Source: JAWPMT01 sp965227935 (GTDB taxonomy: Bacteria > Bacteroidota > Bacteroidia > Cytophagales > Cyclobacteriaceae). Taken from it: 64,000 nt of DNA. The stretch covers positions 682,001-746,000 of the forward strand of contig CBDDGS010000043.1 in the NCBI GenBank assembly GCA_965227935.1. The letters run 5' to 3'. Below the pieces are notes generated by a model. The model ran no database searches and had not been told where the DNA came from. It saw only the letters and a list, made by a program, of their open reading frames with translations. The first letter of the stretch is position 1; every line of letters begins with the position of its first letter. Positions 36,077-43,936 of the stretch are shown here, piece by piece. The position numbers were made by a program, and so were the translations under genes.

Positions 36077-36706
36077 TCAGAGGATCTCAATACGATTTCG
36101 GTACTGTTCTATTTTTTCTTCGCGCTCGAGCTGCTTCAGGAGTCGCGACACGACCACCCTGGAAGTATTCAATTCCTTGGCGATTTGCTCATGGGTACGA
36201 TTGATGACATAGGACCCGGTCGCCTGCTTTTTGTCGAGCAGGTACTTATAAAGCCGCTCGTCCATCTTCAGGAAGGTGACATCGTCGATGGTCTCCAGCA
36301 ACTCATCGAATCGTGCCTGATAAGAGCCAAAAACGTAGCGCCGGAAAGTCCTGTAGCGCTGTATCCACCCGTCTAGATAGCCCATGGGGATCATCCAAAG
36401 TTTGGAGTCCTCCTCGGCTGAAACATAAAACTCCGATGGCTTCCCTTCCATGCAACACGTGAGTGACATGGCGCAGGTCTCGCCACCCCCCAGGTAGTAG
36501 AGGAAGATCTCCTTCCCATCACTGTCGTGCCTAACCACCCGCAACAGACCTTCCAGGACAATGGGCATCTCTATCGCCTTCTCGCCAGGACTCATCACTG
36601 TTTGGTCTCTCTTTACCTCTTTGTGATGTCCGGCCTGCAGGATTTCCTCGACGAGTTTTGGCTCCAAACCGGCGCCTTCCAGCGCTTGCCTCACTTGCTG
36701 CTCCAT
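36077..36706 (-). CDS. Crp/Fnr-family regulator with clustered cysteines
   Basis: A 209-residue Crp/Fnr protein: cyclic-nucleotide-binding-like barrel (about 15-125), dimer helix (about 128-150) and winged helix (about 160-205, INRTHEQIAKELNTSRVVVSRLLKQLE). The barrel holds Cys78, Cys84 and Cys85 in GETCAMSLTCC, where a cAMP-binding protein would have its phosphate cassette. The cysteines and the position between persulfide dioxygenase and YeeE/YedE genes suggest a thiol-based sulfide or persulfide sensor. No Fnr-type N-terminal iron-sulfur cysteine motif is present. Regulation of the surrounding genes is likely. Confidence 0.92.
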   Translation of the reverse strand: MEQQVRQALEGAGLEPKLVEEILQAGHHKEVKRDQTVMSPGEKAIEMPIVLEGLLRVVRHDSDGKEIFLYYLGGGETCAMSLTCCMEGKPSEFYVSAEEDSKLWMIPMGYLDGWIQRYRTFRRYVFGSYQARFDELLETIDDVTFLKMDERLYKYLLDKKQATGSYVINRTHEQIAKELNTSRVVVSRLLKQLEREEKIEQYRNRIEIL

Positions 36707-36877
36707 GGGTTAAAAAATGTTGCGTTATGCTAAAGTTACGATACTAACACGATCTGTGAATTCGTAGTTCTCGATTTTCCGCCACCCGTCAGTTTATCCC
36801 TCATTGCGACCATTCAACGGTGGGAATTCTAATGGCGCCCACGGGGAAGCGGGAAAGAAAGAACACCTAGATCGTCA

Positions 36878-37291
36878 CTAGTGAGGAAGTCTTTTTTGCA
36901 ATAACCCATAGGTGTACGTCCCCAAGAGAGCTGCAGCTATGACCACGATCATCACGCCCACGCCATTGCCGAGCAAAATGAACAATGGTCCGGGACATGC
37001 ACCGGTAAAGGCCCATCCACATCCAAAAAGGATACCTCCAAAAAGGTATCTAGGTATTGTCAATTGCTTTTTCTCAATCTCAATGGGCTGTCCCTCTAAG
37101 GTCTTTAGCTTCCATCGTTTCACGATCTGAAAGAAGAGAATACCCAGAATGACGGCGGTCCCGATGACCCCATACATGTGAAAGGACTGAAACCGAAACA
37201 TCTCATAGATGCGGTACCAGGAAATTATCTCAGCCTTGGTGAGTGTGATACCAAATATCGCACCCAGCAGTATGTATCGTAGAAATTTCAT
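36878..37291 (-). CDS. YeeE/YedE-family sulfur transporter half (short form)
   Basis: A 137-residue membrane protein with about four helices. The conserved YeeE/YedE cysteine motif is FGCGWAFTGACPGP (about 98-111). YeeE of E. coli and Spirochaeta moves thiosulfate through a path lined by cysteines; in many Bacteroidota the protein is split into two short halves encoded side by side, as here. It begins 16 bp after its partner. Both are upstream of the Crp/Fnr gene in the same direction, separated from it by 171 bp. Confidence 0.88.
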   Translation of the reverse strand: MKFLRYILLGAIFGITLTKAEIISWYRIYEMFRFQSFHMYGVIGTAVILGILFFQIVKRWKLKTLEGQPIEIEKKQLTIPRYLFGGILFGCGWAFTGACPGPLFILLGNGVGVMIVVIAAALLGTYTYGLLQKRLPH

Positions 37292-37307
37292 CTGTTTAGC
37301 GTTTTGG

Positions 37308-37883
37308 TTAGAGAGTAAGTAGAGAAGGCAGCACCAAATAGGTCATCAACAAACCGCCGACGAAGAAGCCAATGACAGCGATCAGCGATGGCAGCTGCAG
37401 GGAACTGAGTCCACTGATGGCATGGCCCGAAGTACAGCCGCCAGCATATCTTGTCCCAAACCCGACTAAAAATCCGCCGACCACCAGCATGATGAAGCCT
37501 CTCAATGTCAAGAGTGACTCCCACTGAAACATCTCTTCGGGTACAATCGCGGCACCAGGGTTTTGCACGCCATACGCGAGGAGCTCATCGATCGTCGCCT
37601 GAGATATACCCACGGCAGTGTCTGGGGTCAGCCATGTGTGGGCGACGAAGCCACCACCAATAGCGCCCACAGCAAAAACGAGGTTCCAACCCTGCTCCCG
37701 CCAATCAAAATCGAAGTAATCGCAGTGCTTGCCCGCACCCATGATGGAGCATACCGTCCGCAAGTTGGAGGAGATACCAAATCGATTGCCCAATAGCACC
37801 AGTATGGCCATGATCAGGGCAATCACCACCCCGCCCACATACCAGGGCCAGGGTTGGCTTATGAAGTCTATCAAATCAGTCAC
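37308..37883 (-). CDS. YeeE/YedE-family sulfur transporter half (long form)
   Basis: The protein has 191 residues from the GTG at 37883 (MTDLIDFISQPWPWYVGG after initiation), which matches the start of homologues as I remember them. The frame is open to a TTG at 37922, but that codon lies on a putative -7 element. Five or six helices; conserved cysteine motif GFGTRYAGGCTSGHAISG near the C terminus, and cysteines in RTVCSIMGAGKHCDY. With the following short half it should form one thiosulfate or sulfur-compound permease. It is the first gene of the sulfur module. Confidence 0.87.
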   Translation of the reverse strand: MTDLIDFISQPWPWYVGGVVIALIMAILVLLGNRFGISSNLRTVCSIMGAGKHCDYFDFDWREQGWNLVFAVGAIGGGFVAHTWLTPDTAVGISQATIDELLAYGVQNPGAAIVPEEMFQWESLLTLRGFIMLVVGGFLVGFGTRYAGGCTSGHAISGLSSLQLPSLIAVIGFFVGGLLMTYLVLPSLLTL

Positions 37884-37919
37884 AGTAGTTTTCGTTTGTT
37901 CAATTGCGTGCTTTACTAA

Positions 37920-37927
37920 CAAAAATA
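37920..37927 (-). promoter_or_regulatory. candidate -7 element before the YeeE/YedE pair
   Basis: On the minus strand the sequence is TATTTTTG, an exact TAnnTTTG. The predicted transcription start near 37913 leaves a leader of about 30 nt to the GTG at 37883 and excludes the TTG at 37922. No good TTTG -33 element is seen at the usual distance, so support is moderate. Confidence 0.35.
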
Positions 37928-38034
37928 GCCGGATGACATTCGCCTATTAGCCGCAAAATGAACTAATCGTCTCGGCGATTACCTCTCAATTGCACTTTTC
38001 GGGCAGCAGGTTAGACTATGGATAGAGGCGACTA

Positions 38035-39660
38035 CTAACGGCTCTTAAGAACTGCGATGTAGTAGTTGGGATCCACAATGAGCTCAGTCCCGTCCATCTT
38101 TTTCGATTGCCAGCTGGCCACAGGCTCAAGCCGGGTGGCTTCACCGTCCACGCTGACATCCAGGGCCATATTGAAATCCTTCACAACATTGGTCCATCGG
38201 TAGTGTAGCGTGCCTTCTTTGAAGTAATATTCAAACACTGGTACGCGGGGGTCCCGCAGGTACTGATCGAAAAAGAAACGTAGGTCAAGGTCCAGTTGCT
38301 TGGCTATGTAAGCTTCTACTTCTGCGGATGTAGTAGTCTGGTGGTAAAACTCTTGCCCCAGGCCCCGTAGCATCTCCCGCCACCGCTCATCGTCTCCCAG
38401 CAGGGCCCTCAATGTATTGAGCATATTGCCCCCTTTGTAGTAGACGTCTATGGGGTGGTTTGTATCATTGACGCCGTAAGTCCCAATCATCGGCTTGACG
38501 TTCTCAATATTGGTCCGCGTACCCCGAACATACTCCTGGCCAGCGTCCTTGCTAAACCAGTACTCCAGAAATAGGCTTTCTGTGTAATTCGTGAAGCTCT
38601 CATGTAGCCACATATCGGCCACGTCCTTGTGCGTGAGATTGTTGGCGAACCATTCGTGCCCTGACTCGTGGATGATGATGAAGTCAAACTTCAAACCCCA
38701 TCCGGTGCTACTCAGATCACGTCCCAGGTAGCCATTCTTGAAGCCATTGCCATAGGTAATGGAACTCTGGTGTTCCATGCCCAAATAGGGAGCCTGTACC
38801 AGTTGATAGCCATCCTCATAAAACGGGTAGGGCCCTAGCCAGTGCTCAAATGCCTCCAGCATCCGTGGCACTTCCTGGAATTGTTTTTGTGCCTTTCGCT
38901 TATCTGTTCGGAGCGCCCAGTAGGTAATGTCCAGCGGCCCCCTCTCCCCCTGGTAGGTCTCCTTCCAGCTGATGTAGTCGCCAATGTTGAGGTTTACGCC
39001 GTAGTTGTTGATAGGATTGATGACGAACCAATGGTAGGTTTTGGTCTTCTTGTCTTTATCGTGATCCACACCGCGCAGCCTGCCATTGGAAACATCGACC
39101 AGATCCTCCGGCACCTCGACGCTGATCAACATGCTATCGACTTCATCCGCCATATGGTCTCTGCAAGGCCACCAAACGCTAGCCCCCAGACCCTGATTGG
39201 ATGTGGCAATGAAGTGATTGCCGGCATCATCTTGCTTCCAGCTGAAGCCTCCATCCCACGGTGCCCGAATGGCCGGACGAGGCTGGCCCTCATAGCCTAC
39301 CGTGATGGACTTTACGGCACCGACTGGTTGGGCACTTTGCAGTTCGATGAAGTACGCATTGCCCTCTCTTTCAAAAGACAGCTCGCGGCCATCCTGTATG
39401 ATAGTCGTTACCTCAAGTGGCTCCTGTAGGTCAATTTGAATCACATCGTGCTCGGAAAGCACGCGATAGTGGATCGTATTTTGACCCGCTATCAATTTGT
39501 CATCGGGAAAGACCCTGACCTCCAAATGATAGTACGTCAGGTCCCACCAGGCCCTCTCAGGAGTGATGGAGCCGCGGAGAGTATCCGCTCGTGTAAAGGG
39601 TTGGCTGTATAGAACAAGGCAAGCCTGAAGGCAAAGGGCTAGGCTCAAAAGTCGTTTCAT
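38035..39660 (-). CDS. M1-family zinc aminopeptidase, secreted
   Basis: The protein has 541 residues from the ATG at 39660 (MKRLLSLALCLQACLVLYSQ is a good signal peptide); ten further upstream residues are probably not translated. N-terminal beta-saddle domain (about 40-240), catalytic domain with HESGHEW (His331, Glu332, His335) and the third zinc ligand Glu354 (LHESF), the HExxH-x18-E pattern. The substrate-binding motif GMEHQSS stands where GAMEN is usual in the family, a known variant in Bacteroidota. The C-terminal helical domain of longer M1 enzymes is missing. It is likely a periplasmic or surface peptidase. Confidence 0.93.
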   Translation of the reverse strand: MKRLLSLALCLQACLVLYSQPFTRADTLRGSITPERAWWDLTYYHLEVRVFPDDKLIAGQNTIHYRVLSEHDVIQIDLQEPLEVTTIIQDGRELSFEREGNAYFIELQSAQPVGAVKSITVGYEGQPRPAIRAPWDGGFSWKQDDAGNHFIATSNQGLGASVWWPCRDHMADEVDSMLISVEVPEDLVDVSNGRLRGVDHDKDKKTKTYHWFVINPINNYGVNLNIGDYISWKETYQGERGPLDITYWALRTDKRKAQKQFQEVPRMLEAFEHWLGPYPFYEDGYQLVQAPYLGMEHQSSITYGNGFKNGYLGRDLSSTGWGLKFDFIIIHESGHEWFANNLTHKDVADMWLHESFTNYTESLFLEYWFSKDAGQEYVRGTRTNIENVKPMIGTYGVNDTNHPIDVYYKGGNMLNTLRALLGDDERWREMLRGLGQEFYHQTTTSAEVEAYIAKQLDLDLRFFFDQYLRDPRVPVFEYYFKEGTLHYRWTNVVKDFNMALDVSVDGEATRLEPVASWQSKKMDGTELIVDPNYYIAVLKSR

Positions 39661-39996
39661 CAGAGCAACATAATTGCAACAGGCAATCATTCCAAATCAA
39701 ATGTGTTTGCCGGTCTTGGTTCGGAAAATGGATAGACCAGACATCACCAGTGGGTTATCCAATTTTCGATCCATTTGTCCGACTAGCTTGCGCTTTCCTG
39801 CGACGAAGCCGAGCCAGACTCAGATCTCTCAGAGATCATCTATTAAGCCGTTATGAACAAAAATGCCGTTTTCTCTACCATTCATCGAACACGTTTGTCA
39901 GTTATCGAATATGAAAGAAGCTGAGGGTCATGAAAAGCTATCTTCGTTATCAATTCCGACTGAGGAAAACCAACACTCAAATACAGACTATTAACC
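39661..39996. other. 336-bp intergenic stretch between divergent genes
   Basis: No gene seen. It should hold the promoters of the M1 peptidase (minus) and the small secreted protein (plus). One perfect dyad, GATCTCT-C-AGAGATC (39823-39837), could be an operator or hairpin. I see no exact TAnnTTTG element in a convincing position. Confidence 0.6.
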
Positions 39997-40440
39997 ATGA
40001 CTAACGACCGAAGCCCTTCGCAGATACTTACAAAGACAAAACTGCGTGCTGCATTGATACTTTTTGGACTTAGCATTGGCTTCGTCACGACAGCTCAGAA
40101 CTTTGGTGGTGTCAGACTGAATATCGACGAGTTCAAGTATGAATCCGTCGAGATTTCTGTAGGTGACACTATTCAGCTGGGTTCTGGAAGTGACGTAAAT
40201 GGATTCTTCTCATTTGTGGACGGTTTTACCAAAGCCGGACGGGGCTCAAGGCCTTTCCGACCAAGCAACGAATACAGCAACTCCACGGTGGTGGTTACCC
40301 ATTTCGTGACCTACGGACTAGATCCTGTTCCGATATGTAAGTCCACTTCCTCTGAAGATAGACGTTATGCACTTTACTTCAAGGTGGCCAACCTTGAGGG
40401 AGCAATACTCAACGATGAATTAGTGTTGGCTGCAGAGTAA
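39997..40440 (+). CDS. small secreted protein of unknown function
   Basis: A 147-residue protein. A hydrophobic helix near residues 17-34 (RAALILFGLSIGFVTTAQ) serves as signal peptide. The mature part (about 113 residues) is beta-rich (VRLNIDEFKYESVEISVGDTIQLG, NSTVVVTHFVTYG, YALYFKVANLEGAILNDELVLAAE) with a single cysteine. I do not recognise the family. It stands alone and is followed by a strong intrinsic terminator, which supports it being a real, separately transcribed gene. Confidence 0.7.
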   Translation: MTNDRSPSQILTKTKLRAALILFGLSIGFVTTAQNFGGVRLNIDEFKYESVEISVGDTIQLGSGSDVNGFFSFVDGFTKAGRGSRPFRPSNEYSNSTVVVTHFVTYGLDPVPICKSTSSEDRRYALYFKVANLEGAILNDELVLAAE

Positions 40441-40482
40441 GAATTGCACTCTTAACAACTTTCCACTAACTGTTCTCATTAG

Positions 40483-40511
40483 AAGAGCACCTTTCAGGTG
40501 CTCTTTTTTAT
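40483..40511 (+). terminator. strong intrinsic terminator
   Basis: AAGAGCACCT, loop TTC, AGGTGCTCTT: a perfect 10-bp stem followed by a T tract (TTTTA). It lies 43 bp after the stop of the small secreted protein gene and faces the same direction. Confidence 0.9.
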
Positions 40512-40689
40512 TGTGTCTCATTTCAAATTGGTCTGTTCGCCAAGGGCTAGTAGTTAGCTAGATGGCCGACGAGCTTTGTGGCGAACTACCCGTCCATACC
40601 GTGGTCGATCAGACTACTATTCTTCCTGACTTTGTTGGCTTTGACGAAGGCATCCTGGGCGAATTGGAAACTGGAACGGGACGGCACCA

Positions 40690-40980
40690 CGAAGTCACAA
40701 AGCGCTATACGCTCCGGCCGCTAACAAAAGGGAAATGGCACTACCCTACCGGCACGGCATGAGGCTGCCGACGGTCGGTAAAGCAAAATATGGAAATGGA
40801 ATTGGGGTGTGTCCTGGGGACATGGTATAGACCAATACAGCCCAGGCAGTCACAAAGCGAGTGTGCTTGGAGTCCTAGCTAAAGGACAATACAACTACCT
40901 TACAGCCCTGTAATGAAGCTGCTGACGGTCGTAAAAACAAGAAATAGAAATGGGATTGGGGTGTATTGGAGAGGGGATAA
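40690..40980. repeat. degenerate tandem direct repeat, two copies of ~155 bp
   Basis: GTCACAAAGCG occurs at 40694 and 40849 (155 apart), and ATGAGGCTGCCGACGGTCG at 40759 corresponds to ATGAAGCTGCTGACGGTCG at 40913 (154 apart), both followed by a GAAATGG-ATTGGGGTGT block. The copies have diverged by substitutions and small indels. The repeat ends next to the pair of small paralogous genes on the minus strand, and could be part of the same unit. No coding frame is conserved between copies. Confidence 0.75.
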
Positions 40981-40991
40981 AAAAAGGAGAA

Positions 40992-41240
40992 TCAATAGTC
41001 CTCCTGCCAGCCATAGTCCCTCAACAGAAGGAGAAGTCTGGTGTACTGAGGCAAACTGAGTGTTTGTTTGCCGCTGGTAAGTTCCTTTAACTTGTAAAGT
41101 GGTAAATCTGCTTCCCGCTCAAACCAGGCTTTGTTCAGAGACGGCCTGGCATTCAAAAAATCTGCTAATTCCCTCCGCTGCTTTTCTGTGATTTTCTTGG
41201 GCGGTATGATACGGTCCATTGTGACTATCATTCTTTCCAT
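40992..41240 (-). CDS. small helix-turn-helix-like protein, paralogue 2
   Basis: An 82-residue protein; a start at the ATG at 41231 would make an ATGA overlap with the preceding gene. The core ELADFLNARPSLNKAWFEREADLPLYKLKELTSGKQTLSLPQYTRLLLLLRDYGW parallels the upstream protein position by position. The pattern (short helix, x-ER-EA-LP-KLKEL-SGKQ-LS, then a helix ending L-YGW) resembles Cro-like or phage-type helix-turn-helix domains, with no cofactor or enzyme motif. Probably a small DNA-binding regulator. The two-gene unit follows the degenerate tandem repeat. Confidence 0.65.
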   Translation of the reverse strand: MERMIVTMDRIIPPKKITEKQRRELADFLNARPSLNKAWFEREADLPLYKLKELTSGKQTLSLPQYTRLLLLLRDYGWQEDY

Positions 41241-41431
41241 CCGTATTTAGTTAGCACGGACTCCAGTTGTTTTTTTTGTTCAACACTGAGATACTGTTTG
41301 TTGCTCAGGACTTCTTTGAGCTTCCAGCGAGGCAAACCTGCCTCCCTTTCGACACTGTACTTTTTCAGTCCCGGCCTGTCCTTAAAGAATTGGATTAACT
41401 TGGCTCTCATACGTTCGGTTCTGTATTCCAA
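41228..41431 (-). CDS. small helix-turn-helix-like protein, paralogue 1
   Basis: A 67-residue protein if the TTG at 41431 is used, 60 residues from the ATG at 41410; homology to its neighbour begins a few residues before that ATG, favouring the TTG. The core LIQFFKDRPGLKKYSVEREAGLPRWKLKEVLSNKQYLSVEQKKQLESVLTKYGW is clearly paralogous to the next gene. It overlaps that gene by 13 bp (or 4 bp with the shorter start). The fold looks like a minimal helix-turn-helix. Two tandem copies suggest a recent duplication and possibly a heterodimer. I know no functional data. Confidence 0.65.
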   Translation of the reverse strand: MEYRTERMRAKLIQFFKDRPGLKKYSVEREAGLPRWKLKEVLSNKQYLSVEQKKQLESVLTKYGWKE

Positions 41432-41553
41432 AGATGTTCAGAGCCTACACGAATGGCAATTTTCGGAGAGTGGACCGGTATAAGTACCGACCGTTACTTA
41501 TTATATTCCGACTAACGGGGAAGGATGAGAACCGCCGCAAAGGCGATTTCCTC

Positions 41554-42702
41554 TCAAATTACGGTCATATTAGGATCAAAAGAATCTTTCCAAGCGAGAA
41601 TACCGCCTCTTAGGTTGATGAGATTGGCGTATCCAAACTTGTCAGAAAGTAGAGAAATGGCCTTTGCACTGCGCGCACCGCTCTTGCAGTGCACAATCAC
41701 ATCACCATTCCGTGGTATTTCATCAAGGTGCTCTTCCAGTTCGCTCAGCGGCGCCAAAATCCCAGTGAGATTGGCTGCTTCATATTCGTAGGGTTCCCGC
41801 ACATCGACCAATGTTACCGCAGAACCGTTGTTCATCTGCTCGTGAAGCCGCTCCACTGACCACTCCTTAACCCCGGTATCTTCCTTGAGTCCACAGAACT
41901 CTTCGTAGTCGATCAAGGCGGTTATGGTAGGGCTAGTCCCCGAAATCGGATTTGTGGGATCCTTGCGGACATTCAGTGTGCGGGTAGAAAAGTCGAGCGC
42001 GTCAAAAATGAATAGCCTCCCCGCCAATGGTCTCCCAATACCTGTAAGGACTTTGATGACCTCTGACGCCTGGATGGACCCGACAATCCCGGGGAGTACA
42101 CCCAGTACGCCGCCTTCTGCACAACTTGGTACCATCCCCGGCGGTGGCGGCGTGGGGAATAAGTCACGGTAGTTAGGACCGCGCTCCCCGTCGATTTCAT
42201 GATTGAAGACACTGACCTGCCCCTCAAACTGAAAAATGGAGGCATAGACATTGGTCTTGCCAGCGAGGACACAAGCGTCGTTGACGAGGTATCGCGTGGG
42301 GAAGTTGTCCGTGCCATCCGCTACGACGTCATATTGCTGGACAATCTCGAGGGCGTTGCCGGCATCCAACTTCAGTCTGTGCTCGATGAAGTTCACATGG
42401 GGGTTTTGGTCCTGTAGCCGCTGGATAGCTACTGTCGTCTTGTTGTTGCCTATGTCTGACGTCCCAAATAATACCTGTCGCTGTAGGTTGCTTTCATCCA
42501 CCCGATCGAAGTCCACCACACCAATGGTGCCTACTCCGGCCGCCGTCAGGTACTGGAGCATCGGTGCCCCTAAGCCGCCCGTACCCACTACAAGGACCTT
42601 CGAAGCCTTCAGCTTCTGCTGCGTCTCCATCCCAAACTGCGGCAAATTGAGATGGCGGCTGTACCGAACTTGCTCCGGCAATGAAAGCTTCGTGGTTGAC
42701 AT
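41554..42702 (-). CDS. moeB: MoeB-type molybdopterin-synthase adenylyltransferase with rhodanese domain
   Basis: A 382-residue E1-like enzyme. The adenylation domain (about 1-245) has VVGTGGLGAPMLQYL, DFDRVDESNLQRQ and DGTDNFPTRYLVND; it activates the C-terminal Gly-Gly of MoaD with ATP. The zinc CxxC pairs of E. coli MoeB are not kept (PSCAEGGVLG and EEFCGLKE have one Cys each). A C-terminal rhodanese domain (about 285-380) has active Cys339 (VHCKSGARS), as in eukaryotic MOCS3, and could deliver the persulfide sulfur directly. Last gene of a moaA-moeA-moeB unit. Confidence 0.92.
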   Translation of the reverse strand: MSTTKLSLPEQVRYSRHLNLPQFGMETQQKLKASKVLVVGTGGLGAPMLQYLTAAGVGTIGVVDFDRVDESNLQRQVLFGTSDIGNNKTTVAIQRLQDQNPHVNFIEHRLKLDAGNALEIVQQYDVVADGTDNFPTRYLVNDACVLAGKTNVYASIFQFEGQVSVFNHEIDGERGPNYRDLFPTPPPPGMVPSCAEGGVLGVLPGIVGSIQASEVIKVLTGIGRPLAGRLFIFDALDFSTRTLNVRKDPTNPISGTSPTITALIDYEEFCGLKEDTGVKEWSVERLHEQMNNGSAVTLVDVREPYEYEAANLTGILAPLSELEEHLDEIPRNGDVIVHCKSGARSAKAISLLSDKFGYANLINLRGGILAWKDSFDPNMTVI

Positions 42703-42732
42703 GACTATTCGATTCCTTGATCTATGTGTCGG

Positions 42733-43932
42733 CTACCGCCTATAATATCGCACCTTGTGCACTTCACCCTTCTTAAAGGTGTCTCGCCCCCGGGGAAGTT
42801 CCACAAATGCATCGGCATCAACCAAACTGGCCAAATCCCCGGACCCGTTGCCCAACACCGGACGTGCCAACAAACCGCCGGCATCATTGTGACCCATCGC
42901 CACCTGTAAGAAGTATGTAAGGTCGGGCTTGAAGTGCACATCATCAGCCAATGTGGCCCAAATGGTTGGCTCCGCAGGTAATTGCAAGCATGCCCGTAGC
43001 CACGGAATCAAATACTGCTGTAAGCACATGAAACTGGAAACGGGGTTTCCTGGGAAAGCAAAGACTGTAACCTGCCCGGGCACCGTGCCGAACCAAAAGG
43101 GCTTACCCGGTCGCTGTTTGATCCGGTGAAAGAGTTTGGTCACCCCGACGGCATCCAGGGCCTTCGGAAGCCAATCAAATTTTCCTTTGGAGACTCCACC
43201 GCTCAAGGCTATGAGGTCGTACTCCAGCACATACCCTCGCAACTTTTCGACAATGGTGTCATAGTCGTCCACAAGGTGCGCCCGATCCGCGGCAATGCCA
43301 TAGGTGGCCAGCACTGATTGTATCTGATGCACGTTGCTTTGCCGGATCTGATGCGCTTCGGGTGTCTCCTCGACTTCCACCAATTCATCGCCACTCGAGA
43401 TGATCAGTGTTCTCGGTAGTTTGCTCACGGTAATGTTGCTGTACCCTACGGTCGCCGCCACACCAATCTCCGCCGGGCTGATCACCCGACCAGAGGTCAC
43501 AATGGCATCATGAGCCTGACGGTCGGAGCCCTGACGGTGGATGTTCATGCCATGGTTTACTTCATCCGTCACCACCGTCGCCTTTCCATCGTTGATATCG
43601 ACCTTCTCGTAAGGAATGACTGTATCCAGGCCTGCTGGCAACATAGCACCCGTCATTACCTCCAGGCACTCACCCTTGGTATGCGAACTCTGAAGCGGCG
43701 CACCTGCCGCAGCAATCCCCGCAATACCAAATGTTTTTTCTCCCTCCTGATATTCCTCGTACCTAATGGCGATACCATCCATGGTCACTCGATGAAACGG
43801 TGGGAAATCCCGATCCGCAACCACTTCCTGGCGCAGCACCCTGCCCATCGCCATGCCCAGCGGTACTTGCTCCTTGCCAAAATCCCTGACATGGTCAGTG
43901 ATGATACTTCTGGCCTCTTCGACAGTGATCAT
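42733..43932 (-). CDS. moeA: molybdopterin molybdotransferase MoeA
   Basis: A 399-residue protein with the four-domain MoeA layout. Markers are PPFHRVTMDGIAIR in domain 1-3 hinge, MTGAMLPAGLDTVIPYE, the MogA-like domain with ISSGDELVE and LSGGVSKGKFDWLP, FAFPGNPVSSFMCLQQYL, and the C-terminal beta-barrel. MoeA inserts molybdate into the adenylylated pterin in the last step of cofactor synthesis. It starts 4 bp after moaA and ends 30 bp before moeB. No MogA/MoaB is encoded in the window. Confidence 0.95.
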   Translation of the reverse strand: MITVEEARSIITDHVRDFGKEQVPLGMAMGRVLRQEVVADRDFPPFHRVTMDGIAIRYEEYQEGEKTFGIAGIAAAGAPLQSSHTKGECLEVMTGAMLPAGLDTVIPYEKVDINDGKATVVTDEVNHGMNIHRQGSDRQAHDAIVTSGRVISPAEIGVAATVGYSNITVSKLPRTLIISSGDELVEVEETPEAHQIRQSNVHQIQSVLATYGIAADRAHLVDDYDTIVEKLRGYVLEYDLIALSGGVSKGKFDWLPKALDAVGVTKLFHRIKQRPGKPFWFGTVPGQVTVFAFPGNPVSSFMCLQQYLIPWLRACLQLPAEPTIWATLADDVHFKPDLTYFLQVAMGHNDAGGLLARPVLGNGSGDLASLVDADAFVELPRGRDTFKKGEVHKVRYYRR

Positions 43933-43936
43933 GTGA

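Larger units (their letters stand above)
40441..40991. other. 551-bp gene-free stretch with terminator and tandem repeat
   Basis: Apart from the terminator at 40483 and the two-copy repeat from about 40690, nothing gene-like is seen. A 66-codon frame beginning at 40562 has no recognisable sequence and runs into the first repeat. Confidence 0.6.

Noticed and set aside
40562..40762. 66-codon plus-strand frame before the small paralogues
   Set aside because: No homologous pattern or signal, and it runs into the non-coding direct repeat.
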